64,000 nucleotides of DNA from Geobacillus subterraneus (GCF_001618685.1 NZ_CP014342.1:1364001-1428000); one strand, 5' to 3'. Shown: positions 45,327 to 56,526, numbered from the stretch's first letter. Numbers and translations: made by a program. The notes: generated from the letters alone by a model not told the origin.

Positions 45327-45378
45327 TGTAATAAAATATGACAAATATGTTGAGTCCGTGAAACGTGGGCCTTATACT
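45327..45378 (+). promoter_or_regulatory. urtA promoter with TnrA box at about -50
   Basis: TGTAATAAAATATGACA (45327-45343) fits TGTNA-N7-TNACA exactly. It is followed by -35 TTGAGT (45350-45355), a 17-base spacer and -10 TATACT (45373-45378). The box centre is about 50 bases before the predicted start, the position from which TnrA activates known promoters. Confidence 0.85.
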
Positions 45379-45512
45379 GCTAATCAAGAACAAATCCTCA
45401 ACGTGGAGAACATGCATCGCTTTTGAGGAACAAGGGAGGGATGCGCTCTTTTAGATGAACGAGGGGCAGGAATTCATCGATGTTTCAAATGAATAGGGGG
45501 AAGGGTGTGCGA

Positions 45513-46769
45513 ATGAAACCAGCATTCATGTGGAAATTATGGCTGCTTTTATGCGTCAGTGTTTTTGCTCTTGGGGGATGTGCGGCGTCATCAGCAGTGG
45601 ATCAAGCCAAAAACGAGAATCAAAATGATTCATCTTCGGCTGGCAAAGAAGGGGATGTGGTCAAAGTAGGAATCCTTCACTCGTTAAGCGGAACGATGGC
45701 CATCAGTGAAGTATCGTTGCGCGATGCCGAGTTAATGGCCATTGAGGAAATCAATGCATCGGGCGGGCTGCTCGGCAAGAAGATTGAACCGGTTGTGGAA
45801 GATGGAGCGTCCGACTGGCCGACATTTGCCGAAAAGGCGAAAAAATTGCTGCAAAAAGATCAAGTGGCCGCCATTTTCGGCGGTTGGACATCGGCGAGCC
45901 GCAAGGCGATGCTTCCGGTTGTGGAGCAAAACAACGGGCTGCTTTGGTATCCGGTGCAATATGAAGGGATGGAGTCGTCTCCGAACATCTTTTACACTGG
46001 GGCGACGACGAATCAACAAATCGTTCCAGCGGTCAGCTGGCTCTTGAAAAACCGCGGCAAGACGTTTTTCTTGCTTGGATCGGATTACGTCTTTCCGCGG
46101 ACAGCGAACAAAATCATCAAGGCCCAGTTGAAGGCCGAAGGTGGGCAAGTGGTCGGGGAAGAATATACGCCGCTCGGCCATACCGATTATAGCACCATTA
46201 TCAGCAAAATCAAACAAGTGAAACCGGCTGTCGTCTTCAATACGCTCAACGGCGATAGCAATGTCGCCTTTTTCAAACAGTTGAAAGACGCTGGCATCAC
46301 ACCGAAAGACGTGACGGTGATGTCCGTCAGCATCGCAGAAGAAGAAATACGCGGGATCGGGCCGGATGTGTTGGCCGGTCACTTGGCTGTGTGGAACTAT
46401 TTTCAGACGACCGATACACCGGAAAATAAGGCGTTTGTACAAAAGTATAAAGAAAAGTACGGGCAAGACCGCGTGACCGATGATCCGATTGAAGCGGCGT
46501 ATACAGCCGTTCATTTATGGGCCGAAGCAGTGAAAAAAGCCGGCTCCTTTGATGTGGATCAAGTGAAAAAAGCGGCGGCCGGCCTTGAATACAAGGCGCC
46601 GGAAGGAACGGTGAAAATTGACGGGGAAACGCAGCATTTATGGAAAACGGTGCGCATTGGTGAAATCCAAGCGGACGGACAATTCAAAGAGTTATGGAAT
46701 TCCGGTCAGCCGGTGAAGCCGGATCCGTATTTAAAGAGCTACCCATGGGCGAAAGGATTAAGTGAATAG
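45513..46769 (+). CDS. urtA: urea ABC transporter substrate-binding lipoprotein
   Basis: 418 residues from the ATG at 45513, preceded by GGGGGAAGGGTG. The signal ends in the lipobox LGGC-A. The mature part starts [18 protein letters not shown] and has [32 protein letters not shown] and [12 protein letters not shown], all typical of UrtA/FmdD-like amide receptors. It delivers urea to UrtB/UrtC. Urease genes follow the importer, which settles the substrate with good confidence. Transcription should be TnrA-activated. Confidence 0.93.
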   Translation: MKPAFMWKLWLLLCVSVFALGGCAASSAVDQAKNENQNDSSSAGKEGDVVKVGILHSLSGTMAISEVSLRDAELMAIEEINASGGLLGKKIEPVVEDGASDWPTFAEKAKKLLQKDQVAAIFGGWTSASRKAMLPVVEQNNGLLWYPVQYEGMESSPNIFYTGATTNQQIVPAVSWLLKNRGKTFFLLGSDYVFPRTANKIIKAQLKAEGGQVVGEEYTPLGHTDYSTIISKIKQVKPAVVFNTLNGDSNVAFFKQLKDAGITPKDVTVMSVSIAEEEIRGIGPDVLAGHLAVWNYFQTTDTPENKAFVQKYKEKYGQDRVTDDPIEAAYTAVHLWAEAVKKAGSFDVDQVKKAAAGLEYKAPEGTVKIDGETQHLWKTVRIGEIQADGQFKELWNSGQPVKPDPYLKSYPWAKGLSE

Positions 46770-46830
46770 TTGCATGGGGAGGAAGGCATGTCCTTCCTTC
46801 TTGCCCAGCGGACATGAGAGGGGGACGGCG

Positions 46831-47724
46831 ATGTTTATTGACCAATTATTCAACGGGCTGAGCGTCGGTTCGATTTTGCTTTTGATCGCCATTGGGTTGG
46901 CGATCACCTTTGGATTGATGGGCGTCATCAATATGGCGCACGGTGAACTGATGATGGTCGGCGCGTACACAACCTACGTCATTCAACAAATCTTTGCCCA
47001 TCATGCGCCGCAATCAGCGGGGATGTACTTTGTCATTGCCATTCCGTCGTCGTTTCTCATCGCTGCCTTGCTTGGGTGGGGGTTGGAAAAAAGCTTGATC
47101 CGCCATTTGTACCACCGCCCGCTGGACAGTTTGTTGGCGACATGGGGGATCAGTTTGATTTTGCAACAGACGGCCCGCCTCATCTTTGGGGCGCCCAACG
47201 TGGCGGTTGTGCCGCCAAGCTGGCTGGATGGCGGAATCCGCTTGTTTGGGGCGGTGTTTCCGTATAAACGGTTGTTTATTCTCTGTCTTGTATTGGCGAT
47301 CGTGTTCTTTCTTTATATGTATTTAACGAAAACACGAGCTGGCCGACGCATTCAGGCTGTCACCATGAACCGGCCGATGGCGGCCTGTCTCGGCATTGCC
47401 ACGCAAAAGGTCGATGCTTACTCGTTTGCCATCGGTTCAGGATTGGCGGGGGTGGCGGGATGTGCGTTGACCTTGCTTGGGCCGATTGGGCCGACGATCG
47501 GCACGTACTATATTGTCGATGCATTTATGGTCGTCATTTTAGGAGGAGTGGGAAAACTGGCTGGGACGCTGCTAGGAGCGTTTGGCCTCGGCTTAATCTC
47601 CACCTTTGTCGAATATTCCACAAGCGCCACCATCGCCAAAGTCATTGTGTTCGTTCTCATTATTGCGTTCTTGCAATGGAAACCGTCCGGTCTTCTTAGC
47701 TTGAGGACGCGGTCGCTCGATTGA
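46831..47724 (+). CDS. urtB: urea ABC transporter permease UrtB
   Basis: 297 residues from the ATG at 46831 (AGAGGGGGA upstream). A LivH-type membrane protein with about eight segments: [25 protein letters not shown] near the start, and [21 protein letters not shown] later. It forms half of the urea channel. It is one gene downstream of the receptor in the normal urtABCDE order. Confidence 0.93.
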   Translation: MFIDQLFNGLSVGSILLLIAIGLAITFGLMGVINMAHGELMMVGAYTTYVIQQIFAHHAPQSAGMYFVIAIPSSFLIAALLGWGLEKSLIRHLYHRPLDSLLATWGISLILQQTARLIFGAPNVAVVPPSWLDGGIRLFGAVFPYKRLFILCLVLAIVFFLYMYLTKTRAGRRIQAVTMNRPMAACLGIATQKVDAYSFAIGSGLAGVAGCALTLLGPIGPTIGTYYIVDAFMVVILGGVGKLAGTLLGAFGLGLISTFVEYSTSATIAKVIVFVLIIAFLQWKPSGLLSLRTRSLD

Positions 47725-47738
47725 GGGGAGGAAGCATC

Positions 47739-48794
47739 GTGAACAAACGTTGGGGATACTGGCTGTTTTTCGTTGCTTTGTTTTTGGCGCCATTTTATTT
47801 AACGGAGTTTCGCCTGTCTTTGCTTGGCAAATTTCTTTGCTTTGCCATCGTGGCGGTCGGCATCTCCCTCATTTGGGGATATACCGGCATTTTGAGCCTC
47901 GGCCATGGGGTGTATTTTGGATTGGGTGCTTATTGCATGGCGATGTATTTGAAGCTCGAAGCTTCGCGAGGGCATTTGCCTGATTTTATGGAGTGGAGCG
48001 GCGTGCGCGAACTGCCGTGGTTTTGGAAGCCGTTTGCGCATCCGATGGTGGCCATCGCCGCCGCGATCGCTCTTCCTACGTTGCTCGCTGCGCTATTAAG
48101 CTATTTAACGTTTAAAAATCGGATTCAAGGCGTCTATTTTTCTCTCCTTTCCCAGGCGGTTGTTGTCGTGTTTGTTACGTTGTTTATCGGCAAGCAAGAA
48201 TGGACAGGCGGAACGAACGGCTTGACCAATTTTTCGACCGTGTTTGGTTTTTCGCTGTCATCGCCGCTCACCCAAATCGTTTTGTATTGGCTGACAACGG
48301 CCTGTCTCGCTCTCATTTTCGTCGCGGCGCGCCGCTTGACGTCCGGACGGTTGGGGAAGGTGCTCATCGCGATTCGCGACGCGGAAAACCGGGTTCGTTT
48401 TTTAGGATTCAATCCGACCGTCTATAAAGTGTTTGTGTATAGTTTGTCAGCAGCCTTTGCCGGGGTGGCTGGGGCGTTGTTTGTCCTGCAAGTCGGGCTC
48501 ATTTCCCCGGAGATGATGGGGATTATTCCTTCGATCGAAATGGTGTTATGGGCCGCTGTCGGCGGACGCCAATCGCTCATGGGCGCGATCATTGGTGCGA
48601 TTGTCATGAACACGGCGAAAAGCTTTTTAAGCGAAAATTATCCGGATCTATGGCTGCTTTTGTTAGGCGCCTTGTTTGTCGTTGTTGTGTTGTTTGTTCC
48701 GAAAGGATTGGCGGGTATTTATGAATCGCTCGCTGCCGTTCGCATCAAAGCAAAAAGGGGGCATGAACGTGAAGCCCGTGTTGATGTGTCGTGA
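47739..48794 (+). CDS. urtC: urea ABC transporter permease UrtC
   Basis: 351 residues from the GTG at 47739 with GGGGAGGAAG upstream. A LivM-type permease with about ten segments and the motifs LIWGYTGILSLGHGVYFGLGAY and AAVGGRQSLMGAIIGA. Its 3' end overlaps the start of urtD by 32 bases, so translation is probably coupled. Confidence 0.93.
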   Translation: MNKRWGYWLFFVALFLAPFYLTEFRLSLLGKFLCFAIVAVGISLIWGYTGILSLGHGVYFGLGAYCMAMYLKLEASRGHLPDFMEWSGVRELPWFWKPFAHPMVAIAAAIALPTLLAALLSYLTFKNRIQGVYFSLLSQAVVVVFVTLFIGKQEWTGGTNGLTNFSTVFGFSLSSPLTQIVLYWLTTACLALIFVAARRLTSGRLGKVLIAIRDAENRVRFLGFNPTVYKVFVYSLSAAFAGVAGALFVLQVGLISPEMMGIIPSIEMVLWAAVGGRQSLMGAIIGAIVMNTAKSFLSENYPDLWLLLLGALFVVVVLFVPKGLAGIYESLAAVRIKAKRGHEREARVDVS

Positions 48795-49533
48795 CGTCGT
48801 CGTTGACTTCGATGGATTTCGTGCTTTGCAAGGTGTTGATCTCGCGGTTTACCCCCATGAAGTGCGATTTTTGATCGGTCCGAACGGAGCGGGAAAAACG
48901 ACGCTGCTCGATGTCATTTGCGGGCGGACGAGAGTGACGGACGGGCGGGTGCTGTTTTTTTTCCATGACATCACGCAACGGCCGGAATATGAGATCGTGC
49001 AAATAGGCATCGCCCGGAAGTTTCAAAGCCCTTCCATTTTTCCGTTTTTGACGGTGTGGGAAAATATGGAGTTAGCCATGCGACAAGATCGGCGTCTGCG
49101 TTCCGTTTTGCGGGCGAAGTTGACTGGAGAAGAGAAAGAAATGATGGCAGCACAGCTAGAGAAAATTGGATTGCTCGATGAACGTCATCGCTTAGCGGGC
49201 TCACTGTCTCATGGCCAAAAGCAGTGGTTGGAAATCGGCATGCAGCTCATTCAGCGTCCGCAGCTCCTCCTATTGGATGAGCCGATCGCCGGCATGAGTG
49301 CGGCGGAGCGGGAGCGCACGGGGGAATGGCTCCATGAAATGGCCGAACATTGTGCGGTCATTATTGTCGAGCATGATATGGACTTTGTCCGCCGCTATTC
49401 CAAACAAGTGACAGTCATGCATGAAGGAAAAGTATTGTGCGAAGGATCGATGGATGAAGTGCAGCAAAACGAACAAGTGATCGATGTGTACCTTGGAAGG
49501 GGGAAAAACGCGTGCTGCGCCTCCGGGATGTAA
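48763..49533 (+). CDS. urtD: urea ABC transporter ATP-binding protein UrtD
   Basis: 256 residues from the ATG at 48763, with AAAAGGGGG inside the urtC reading frame. Walker A is GPNGAGKTT, the signature is LSHGQKQWLEIGMQL and Walker B is LLLLDEPIAGMS. It is the LivG-like ATPase of the urea importer. It overlaps urtE by 22 bases. Confidence 0.93.
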   Translation: MNVKPVLMCRDVVVDFDGFRALQGVDLAVYPHEVRFLIGPNGAGKTTLLDVICGRTRVTDGRVLFFFHDITQRPEYEIVQIGIARKFQSPSIFPFLTVWENMELAMRQDRRLRSVLRAKLTGEEKEMMAAQLEKIGLLDERHRLAGSLSHGQKQWLEIGMQLIQRPQLLLLDEPIAGMSAAERERTGEWLHEMAEHCAVIIVEHDMDFVRRYSKQVTVMHEGKVLCEGSMDEVQQNEQVIDVYLGRGKNACCASGM

Positions 49534-50213
49534 CGGCTGGCTATGACGGAAGTGTGGTGCTCGATCATGTTGACATGGATGTTCCTCTTGGTCGGGTGAC
49601 GGCGGTGTTGGGCAGAAACGGGGTTGGAAAAACGACGTTGATGAAGACGATCATCGGGTTGATTCGCCCGATGTCAGGCGTCATCGAATGGGAGGGGGAA
49701 GATATCACGCGCTGGCCGCCGGAGCGGCGGGCGCGAGCGGGGATCGGCTATGTGCCGCAAGGGAGGGAAATTTTTTCGGCGTTGACGGTGGAGGAAAATA
49801 TTCTTCTCGGGCTGGAAGCGCAGGCCGAAAAAGTCCGTCCCCAGCCGACCCTTGATGAAATGTACGCGCTGTTCCCGATTTTAAAAGAGATGCGCCAGCG
49901 AAAAGGAGGAGATTTAAGCGGCGGACAGCAGCAACAGCTGGCCATTGCCCGCGCGTTGGCCGGCCGGCCGAAACTGCTCTTGCTTGATGAACCGATGGAA
50001 GGCATTCAGCCCTCGATCGTTGCGTTGATTCATGATGCGATTATGAAAATCGCCGAAGAAAAGCAGGTTGGCATCATATTGGTCGAACATAACGTGGAGC
50101 TGGCGTTTTCTTGTGCCGATCGTTTCTATATTTTGGATCGCGGCGCTGTCGTGGCGAAAGGGGATGTCGATGGGGCTGATTTGACTTATATTCAATCGTT
50201 TCTTGCTGTTTAA
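49512..50213 (+). CDS. urtE: urea ABC transporter ATP-binding protein UrtE
   Basis: 233 residues from the GTG at 49512, preceded by GGAAGGGGG. Walker A is GRNGVGKTT, the signature LSGGQQQQLAIARA, Walker B LLLLDEPMEGIQPS. It pairs with UrtD. The gap to ureA is 84 bases without a terminator, so importer and urease are probably one transcript. Confidence 0.93.
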   Translation: MLRLRDVTAGYDGSVVLDHVDMDVPLGRVTAVLGRNGVGKTTLMKTIIGLIRPMSGVIEWEGEDITRWPPERRARAGIGYVPQGREIFSALTVEENILLGLEAQAEKVRPQPTLDEMYALFPILKEMRQRKGGDLSGGQQQQLAIARALAGRPKLLLLDEPMEGIQPSIVALIHDAIMKIAEEKQVGIILVEHNVELAFSCADRFYILDRGAVVAKGDVDGADLTYIQSFLAV

Positions 50214-50297
50214 GCAGCAGACAGCGGTGTTAGCGAATGAGAGATTTTTTGAACCTGCGAGTATAGGCGGGAGCATTCAAGAGGGGGGAAGAGATGA

Positions 50298-50603
50298 GTG
50301 AAACTGACTCCGCGTGAACAGGAAAAGCTGCTGATCGTCGTTGCCGCTGATTTGGCGCGCCGCCGGAAAGAGCGGGGCTTGAAGCTAAATTATCCGGAAG
50401 CGGTGGCGCTCATTACGTATGAACTGATGGAAGGAGCCCGCGACGGGCGGACGGTGGCGGAGTTGATGCAATACGGCGCAACGATTTTGACGCGCGATGA
50501 TGTGATGGAAGGCGTCGCTGACATGATCGACGAGATTCAAGTCGAGGCGACGTTTCCGGACGGCACGAAACTCGTCACGGTCCACCAGCCGATCCGGTCG
50601 TAA
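50298..50603 (+). CDS. ureA: urease gamma subunit
   Basis: 101 residues from the GTG at 50298 (GAGGGGGGAAGAG upstream). The sequence has the family start [37 protein letters not shown] and ends [19 protein letters not shown]. It is the smallest structural subunit of the three-subunit urease that hydrolyses urea to ammonia and CO2 in the cytoplasm. Confidence 0.96.
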   Translation: MKLTPREQEKLLIVVAADLARRRKERGLKLNYPEAVALITYELMEGARDGRTVAELMQYGATILTRDDVMEGVADMIDEIQVEATFPDGTKLVTVHQPIRS

Positions 50604-50647
50604 TAGCGCCGGCCGATTCCGATGAAGGTGGATAAAGGAGTGATCTT

Positions 50648-50983
50648 ATGATCCCAGGAGAATACCGATTGCGCGACGAACCGATTGTGTGCAACCGGCA
50701 AAAGCCGGTTACGAAGCTGACGGTCATAAACCGCGGCGACCGCCCGGTGCAGGTCGGTTCCCATTTTCACTTTTTTGAAGTCAATTCGTTTCTCGAATTT
50801 GACCGACAGGCCGCATACGGAAAACATTTGAACATCCCAGCCGGGACAGCGGTCCGTTTTGAACCCGGGGATGCGAAGCAAGTGGAGCTTGTCCCGTTCT
50901 CCGGCAAGCGCCGGGTGTACGGATTAAACAATATGGTCAACGGTCCGCTTGATGACAACGGGAAGGAGGGAGCAAGAGAATGA
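50648..50983 (+). CDS. ureB: urease beta subunit
   Basis: 111 residues starting [20 protein letters not shown], with the typical [21 protein letters not shown] and [18 protein letters not shown]. Its stop overlaps the start of ureC by four bases. It assembles with UreA and UreC into the apoenzyme. Confidence 0.96.
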   Translation: MIPGEYRLRDEPIVCNRQKPVTKLTVINRGDRPVQVGSHFHFFEVNSFLEFDRQAAYGKHLNIPAGTAVRFEPGDAKQVELVPFSGKRRVYGLNNMVNGPLDDNGKEGARE

Positions 50984-52689
50984 GTTTTTCCATGTCAAGA
51001 CGGCAATACGCGGATATGTTTGGACCGACGACCGGGGACTGCATCCGGTTGGCGGACACAGACTTATGGATTGAAATTGAGCATGACTATACCGTTTACG
51101 GCGATGAAGTGAAATTCGGCGGCGGGAAGGTGATTCGCGACGGGATGGGGCAGCATCCGCTCGCTGTCCGCGACGAAGCGGTCGATTTAGTGTTGACGAA
51201 CGCCGTCATCGTTGATTACACCGGCATTTACAAAGCCGATATCGGGATCAAAGATGGAAACATCGCTGCCATCGGCAAGGCGGGGAATCCGCTGTTAATG
51301 GACGGCGTCAATATTGTCATCGGCGCCTCAACGGAAGTGATCGCGGCCGAAGGGAAAATCGTGACCGCTGGAGGAGTGGATGCCCATATCCATTTCATTT
51401 GCCCGCAGCAAATCGAAACCGCCCTGTCATCCGGCATTACGACGATGATTGGTGGCGGGACCGGACCGGCGACTGGAACGAATGCCACGACGTGCACGCC
51501 GGGAGAGTGGAACATTTACCGGATGCTTGAAGCCGCCGAAGCGTTCCCGATGAATCTTGGGTTTTTAGGAAAAGGCAACGCGTCGGCAAAAGAGCCGATC
51601 GCGGAGCAAGTGCGCGCGGGCGCGGTGGGACTTAAGCTTCATGAAGACTGGGGAACGACGGCGGCAGCGATTGATGCGTGCTTGCAAGTGGCTGATGAGT
51701 ACGATGTGCAAGTCGCCATTCATACCGATACGTTGAATGAAGGCGGGTTTGTCGAGCATACACTGAAGGCCATTAACGGACGTGTCATCCATACATACCA
51801 TACGGAAGGGGCGGGAGGCGGACATGCGCCCGATATTATGAAAGTCGCCAGCTTCCCGAACATTTTGCCTTCTTCCACGAACCCGACGCGGCCGTATACG
51901 AAAAACACGCTCGATGAGCATTTAGATATGTTAATGGTGTGTCATCATTTAGATCCGTCCGTTCCAGAAGACATTGCCTTTGCTGATTCGCGCATCCGCA
52001 AAGAAACGATCGCGGCAGAAGACATTTTGCACGACATCGGCGCCTTCAGCATGATCAGTTCCGACTCGCAAGCGATGGGGCGCGTCGGGGAAGTCATTTT
52101 GCGCACGTGGCAAACGGCCGACAAAATGAAAAAACAGTTTGGCCGCTTGCCGGAGGAAACGGGGCGAGGCGATAATGTCCGCGTCAAACGGTACGTAGCC
52201 AAATATACGATCAACCCGGCTATCACTCATGGCGTCGCGGAGTATGTCGGGTCAGTCGAAGTCGGAAAATTCGCAGATTTGGTCGTTTGGCATCCCGCTT
52301 TTTTCGGGATCAAGCCTGAGCTCGTCATCAAAGGCGGGATGATCGCCTACAGCGTGATGGGCGACCCGAACGCCAGCATTCCGACGCCGCAGCCCGCTCT
52401 GTACCGCCCGATGTTCGCCAGCTATGGCGCCGCCGTCGCGAAAACGTCCATTACGTTTTTGTCCAAAGCGGCGTTCGAACGCGGCGTCCCTGACAAACTG
52501 CGATTGCACAAAATCGTCAAACCGGTTGGAAACATTCGTTCGTTAACGAAACACGATATGGTGTTCAACAACGCCATGCCTCAAATCGATGTCGATCCGC
52601 AAACGTATGAAGTGAAGGTCGATGGACGGCTCATCACGTGCGAACCGGCTGAAGTTGTGGCCATGGCGCAACGATATTTTCTATTTTGA
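50980..52689 (+). CDS. ureC: urease alpha (catalytic) subunit
   Basis: 569 residues, the normal length. Nickel and catalytic motifs are visible: HIHFICPQQ (paired histidines), the carbamylated lysine region [14 protein letters not shown], the histidines in [12 protein letters not shown] and [14 protein letters not shown], the flap [22 protein letters not shown] and the aspartate in SDSQAMGR. All expected metal ligands appear present, so the enzyme should be active once loaded with nickel by UreDEFG. Confidence 0.97.
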   Translation: MSFSMSRRQYADMFGPTTGDCIRLADTDLWIEIEHDYTVYGDEVKFGGGKVIRDGMGQHPLAVRDEAVDLVLTNAVIVDYTGIYKADIGIKDGNIAAIGKAGNPLLMDGVNIVIGASTEVIAAEGKIVTAGGVDAHIHFICPQQIETALSSGITTMIGGGTGPATGTNATTCTPGEWNIYRMLEAAEAFPMNLGFLGKGNASAKEPIAEQVRAGAVGLKLHEDWGTTAAAIDACLQVADEYDVQVAIHTDTLNEGGFVEHTLKAINGRVIHTYHTEGAGGGHAPDIMKVASFPNILPSSTNPTRPYTKNTLDEHLDMLMVCHHLDPSVPEDIAFADSRIRKETIAAEDILHDIGAFSMISSDSQAMGRVGEVILRTWQTADKMKKQFGRLPEETGRGDNVRVKRYVAKYTINPAITHGVAEYVGSVEVGKFADLVVWHPAFFGIKPELVIKGGMIAYSVMGDPNASIPTPQPALYRPMFASYGAAVAKTSITFLSKAAFERGVPDKLRLHKIVKPVGNIRSLTKHDMVFNNAMPQIDVDPQTYEVKVDGRLITCEPAEVVAMAQRYFLF

Positions 52690-52699
52690 GGTGATGATG

Positions 52700-53146
52700 A
52701 TGATTGTAGAAACGGTTATCGGCAACATTCGAACTCTTTCTTCTCTCCCCCCGCACATCGAACGGGTGTACATGCCAAGCGATGATTTAGTAAAACGAAT
52801 TCAGCGGGTGGTGACCGACCACGGGAGGGAAATTGGCATTCGCTTGAAAGAAGCGAAAGAATTGGTAGACGGAGATGTGTTATGGATGGATGAGCATAAT
52901 GCCATTGTCGTATCCGTTCTTCCCGATGATTTGCTTGTCATCCAGCCGGTTTCCATGAAACAAATGGGGGAGATCGCTCATCAGCTCGGCAACCGCCACT
53001 TGCCCGCCCAATTCGAGGAAGGGGAAATGCTCGTCCAATACGACTATTTAGTCGAAGAGCTGCTCCAGCAACTCGGCATCCCGTACAAGAGGGAAAAACG
53101 GAAAGTAAAACAAGCGTTCCGCCATATCGGGCATCGCCATGACTGA
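52700..53146 (+). CDS. ureE: urease accessory protein UreE
   Basis: 148 residues from the third of three consecutive ATG codons; GAGGTGA is best spaced for 52700. It is the nickel-binding metallochaperone. The C-terminus is short (FRHIGHRHD) with only a few histidines, unlike the long His-rich tail of Klebsiella UreE. It overlaps ureF by eight bases. Confidence 0.94.
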   Translation: MIVETVIGNIRTLSSLPPHIERVYMPSDDLVKRIQRVVTDHGREIGIRLKEAKELVDGDVLWMDEHNAIVVSVLPDDLLVIQPVSMKQMGEIAHQLGNRHLPAQFEEGEMLVQYDYLVEELLQQLGIPYKREKRKVKQAFRHIGHRHD

Positions 53147-53816
53147 CCAACAGTTGTTGTGGCTGCTGCAGCTCTCCGATTCGAATTTTCCGTCTGGAGC
53201 ATTTTCCCATTCCTTTGGGTTTGAAACATACATGTACAATGAACAAATTTGCGATGCCAAAACGTTTGGCGATGTGCTTGTCGCTTATATTCAGACCCAG
53301 CTGACGTATACGGATGGATTGGCGTGCCGGATCGCCTATGAGCAGTTGGAAGTCGACCGTATGGAAGGACTGCGGCGGCTGAACGACACGCTGTTTGCTC
53401 TCTGCTTGGCGAAGGAAACGCGAGAAGGAACGAGAATGATTGGGGGGCGCTTATGGAAACTGTGCCGCGACATTTACGGAGTCGATGAATTGGATGAGAT
53501 CGTGCAAACGACGCGGTCCATTCATCCGGCCATTGTGTTTGCGGCGGTTGGCCGCAAAATCGGAGCAGCCAAACAAACGACGGTGCTGACGTATTTGTTT
53601 GCTTCCGTACAAACGATGGTGCAAAACGCGGTCCGCGGCATTCCCCTCGGCCAGACGGATGGGCAAAAGCTGCTCGTCATGGCGCAGCCATATTTGATTC
53701 ATGCCGCGAGCATCATCGAGACACTCGATGAAGAGGAGCTCGGGGCGGCAGCCGTCGGCTTGGAAATCGCGCAAATGCAGCATGAACGTCTTCCTGTTCG
53801 ATTGTTTATGTCGTAA
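53139..53816 (+). CDS. ureF: urease accessory protein UreF
   Basis: 225 residues of mainly helical protein. Family features are [24 protein letters not shown] near the start and the C-terminal [14 protein letters not shown]. It acts with UreD and UreG in the complex that activates urease. The start lies inside the end of ureE. Confidence 0.95.
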   Translation: MTDQQLLWLLQLSDSNFPSGAFSHSFGFETYMYNEQICDAKTFGDVLVAYIQTQLTYTDGLACRIAYEQLEVDRMEGLRRLNDTLFALCLAKETREGTRMIGGRLWKLCRDIYGVDELDEIVQTTRSIHPAIVFAAVGRKIGAAKQTTVLTYLFASVQTMVQNAVRGIPLGQTDGQKLLVMAQPYLIHAASIIETLDEEELGAAAVGLEIAQMQHERLPVRLFMS

Positions 53817-53865
53817 ATCTTGTTTGACGTGGAACGAAAGAAGGACAGAGAAGGGAGAATCCAGA

Positions 53866-54480
53866 ATGGAACCGGTACGAATCGGCATCGGCGGCCCGGT
53901 CGGCGCCGGCAAAACGATGCTTGTCGAGAAGCTGACGCGGGCGATGCATCGCCGCTTTAGCATCGCGGTCATTACGAATGATATTTATACAAAAGAAGAT
54001 GCCCAATTTTTAATCAAACATAGCGTCTTGCCGGAAGATCGGATTATCGGCGTCGAAACGGGCGGGTGCCCGCATACGGCCATTCGCGAAGACGCATCAA
54101 TGAATTTTGCGGCCATTGATGAACTGAAACGGCGCCATCCAGATGTGGAACTCATTTTGATCGAGAGCGGCGGCGATAACTTGGCGGCGACCTTCAGCCC
54201 GGAGTTGGTCGATTTCTCCATTTATGTCATCGACGTCGCCCAAGGGGAGAAAATTCCGCGCAAAGGCGGACAAGGGATGATGAAGTCGGATTTGCTCGTG
54301 ATCAACAAAATCGATCTTGCCCCTTACGTCGGCGCCAGTCTGGAAGTGATGGAACGGGACGCCAAAGCAGCGCGAGGGGCGAAGCCGGTCATTTTTACAA
54401 ATTTAAAAGAAGAGATTGGTCTTTTTGACGTTGTGGATTGGATCGAAAAACAGGTGCTGCTGGCAGGGCTGGAAGAATGA
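53866..54480 (+). CDS. ureG: urease accessory GTPase UreG
   Basis: 204 residues. P-loop GGPVGAGKT, the NDIYTKEDA segment, the nickel-binding CPH motif in [27 protein letters not shown] and the guanine-specificity motif NKIDL are all present. It couples GTP hydrolysis to nickel delivery. The ATG at 53866 follows AAGGGAG; upstream in-frame ATGs lie inside ureF. Its stop overlaps ureD (ATGA). Confidence 0.96.
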   Translation: MEPVRIGIGGPVGAGKTMLVEKLTRAMHRRFSIAVITNDIYTKEDAQFLIKHSVLPEDRIIGVETGGCPHTAIREDASMNFAAIDELKRRHPDVELILIESGGDNLAATFSPELVDFSIYVIDVAQGEKIPRKGGQGMMKSDLLVINKIDLAPYVGASLEVMERDAKAARGAKPVIFTNLKEEIGLFDVVDWIEKQVLLAGLEE

Positions 54481-55292
54481 GCTGGACGGGGCGTTTGCGA
54501 TGTACAGCGGTCGTGAAAAACGGCCGCACCGTCATTTTGGACAACTATAGTGAAGGGGCGCTGAAACTGATGCGTCCTGTTTACCTCGACCCGGCTCATC
54601 CGACGTTATATCTTGTCCACGTGGGCGGCGGGTATGTCGATGGGGATTCATATGATATGGAAATCTTCCTCGAGCCCAGCGCCCGGTTGATGGTGACGAC
54701 CCAGTCGGCGGCGAAAATCTACAAAACTCCTTCAACGCCTGTAAGGCAGTATACACGATTGTCACTTGGGGAGCAAAGCGTACTTGAATATTTCCCCGAC
54801 CCGACGATCGCCTATGAGCATGCGCGCTTTTATCAAGAAACGACGGTGTACATCACGCCAAGCTCCACGTTTGTTTATGGCGAAATCATCACGCCTGGAT
54901 GGTCGGAAAGCGGCGAGCTGTTCCGCTATGATTGGATTCGCTCGAAACTGAAGGTGTATCAAGACGAGGCGCTCGTTCTGTTTGATCATCTGTACTTGGA
55001 CTCGCGGCAGCACTTAACGAGCATGCTGCAGCTCGGCGGCTACACGCATGTCGGATCATTCGTGGCTCTTTCTCCGTTCATCACAAAGGAAGTGTTAGAA
55101 CAGTTCAACCAATTCATGGAAGAGATGCCGAAAGAGGTTCGCTGCGGTTTTTCAGCGGCAGCCGTTCCAGGCTTTTCTGTACGTATATTGGCGTATGAAA
55201 CATCGGCCATCGAAGCGATATTCCAACGCGTCCAACAGTTCATTCGCCAACAATGCGGTGAGAAAGCGCCAGTCTGTTGGAGGAAATATTGA
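54477..55292 (+). CDS. ureD: urease accessory protein UreD
   Basis: 271 residues from the ATG that overlaps the ureG stop codon. Typical UreD features include the N-terminal segment ending [18 protein letters not shown], the [14 protein letters not shown] motif and [13 protein letters not shown]. It is the scaffold that binds apo-urease and recruits UreF and UreG. Confidence 0.94.
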   Translation: MSWTGRLRCTAVVKNGRTVILDNYSEGALKLMRPVYLDPAHPTLYLVHVGGGYVDGDSYDMEIFLEPSARLMVTTQSAAKIYKTPSTPVRQYTRLSLGEQSVLEYFPDPTIAYEHARFYQETTVYITPSSTFVYGEIITPGWSESGELFRYDWIRSKLKVYQDEALVLFDHLYLDSRQHLTSMLQLGGYTHVGSFVALSPFITKEVLEQFNQFMEEMPKEVRCGFSAAAVPGFSVRILAYETSAIEAIFQRVQQFIRQQCGEKAPVCWRKY

Positions 55293-55312
55293 CAAGGGAA
55301 AGGAAGAAGACA

Positions 55313-55936
55313 ATGGGAACGATATGGCCTGTGCTCTTGTTTGGATTGCTGCTTGGAATGAAACATGCGACGGAACCGGATCATGTCATTGCCGTTTCGA
55401 CCATTGCCAGCCGGACGAAAAAACTGTCCCTTTCATCGCTGGCCGGCATGTTTTGGGGAATTGGCCATACGTTGACGCTGCTCGTTGTTGGGATGGCGAT
55501 GATCGCCTTTGAGCGGCAAATTCCTGAACAGATTGCTTCTTATCTCGAAATGGGCGTCGGCATCATGATCGTTATTCTAGGAATTGCTAGTTTCCGTTCG
55601 ACAATGAGGCTGGATCATCATCACCAGGGCGATATTCATCATTTACATGTGAAATCGACATTGATTGGCATCGTCCACGGTTTAGCCGGCAGCGCCGGAA
55701 TGGTGTTGTTGACGATGACGACGGTCAAAGGAACTTGGATGGCGCTTGCTTTTATTTTGATTTTTGGCCTAGGAACGGTCATCGGCATGATGCTGTTCAC
55801 GACGTTTCTCGGGATTCCGTTTGTTTGGATGAAAGCGAAACAGCAAGTCATGAATCAATGGATCGTGAAAACCGTCTCCCTCATCAGCATCGCCTATGGG
55901 GTCTATTACATGTATCATATCGCCGCCGAAATTTGA
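55313..55936 (+). CDS. ureH: UreH-type nickel permease
   Basis: 207 residues with about six membrane segments. HATEPDH in the first segment is the H-A-x(3)-D-H signature of nickel/cobalt permeases, and a second histidine-rich stretch (LDHHHQGDIHHLH) lies in a loop. Bacillus urease operons end with such a gene, named ureH. It supplies nickel for the enzyme. AAAGGAAGAAG precedes the ATG at 55313. A terminator follows. Confidence 0.88.
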   Translation: MGTIWPVLLFGLLLGMKHATEPDHVIAVSTIASRTKKLSLSSLAGMFWGIGHTLTLLVVGMAMIAFERQIPEQIASYLEMGVGIMIVILGIASFRSTMRLDHHHQGDIHHLHVKSTLIGIVHGLAGSAGMVLLTMTTVKGTWMALAFILIFGLGTVIGMMLFTTFLGIPFVWMKAKQQVMNQWIVKTVSLISIAYGVYYMYHIAAEI

Positions 55937-55980
55937 CGCTCCTCGCGGCTGGCGTCATAGGTGGAGGGTTGTTCAAAACA

Positions 55981-56022
55981 AAGAAGCACCGGTCTTGGGA
56001 GAAGGCCGGTGCTTCTTTTTCG
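55981..56022. terminator. terminator at the end of the urease operon
   Basis: AAGAAGCACCGG (55981-55992) pairs with CCGGTGCTTCTT (56006-56017), followed by T on the + strand and preceded by A-rich sequence. It probably serves both the urease operon and the convergent acetyltransferase gene. Confidence 0.88.
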
Positions 56023-56046
56023 ATGCGGCGTCATCGCCACTTCGTG

Positions 56047-56526
56047 TCACGCCAGTGGTTTTACAAGCAACAACTCATCTCGAATAGGAATGCCGTCAGG
56101 ACTTGTTTTCGGAATGTTTGGCTTGATTTGTCGCGCCTTGTCGACAGCGTTGGGAAAGACGTTCACAATTTGATAGCCGCGCTTTTGATAGAAACGAAGG
56201 GCATGCAAGTTGTCGTTGGTAGTGATCAGTTGAACAGCCGTGCACCTTTGTTGTCTCGCCCATGCCTCTGCCTCATGCAAAAGGGCGCTGCCGATGCCGC
56301 GGTTTTCCATTATGCTGTCTAGCGAGATGATCTCGCATTCGTTTCCACGAATCACAAACGTAATGAGTCCGACGATCCGAGATCCATTCTCAACAGCCGC
56401 AAATCCATCCAGCTCGCTGCAGGTATAGATGCCGGTCGAGACAACCATTTGCGGGCTTCCCCAATGGTCGTTGAAAAATTGGTTGACGATGGCGCGGTCC
56501 AACTGTTTGGTTGGAACGATGTTCAA
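56047..56526 (-). CDS. GNAT-family N-acetyltransferase
   Basis: 159 residues of the GNAT superfamily. The acetyl-CoA-binding motif A is ISLDSIMENRGIGSALLHEAEAWA, and the B region is LRFYQKRGYQIV. AAAGGGGAAGG lies upstream of the ATG at 56526. It converges on the urease operon. The acceptor substrate cannot be predicted. Confidence 0.88.
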   Translation of the reverse strand: MNIVPTKQLDRAIVNQFFNDHWGSPQMVVSTGIYTCSELDGFAAVENGSRIVGLITFVIRGNECEIISLDSIMENRGIGSALLHEAEAWARQQRCTAVQLITTNDNLHALRFYQKRGYQIVNVFPNAVDKARQIKPNIPKTSPDGIPIRDELLLVKPLA

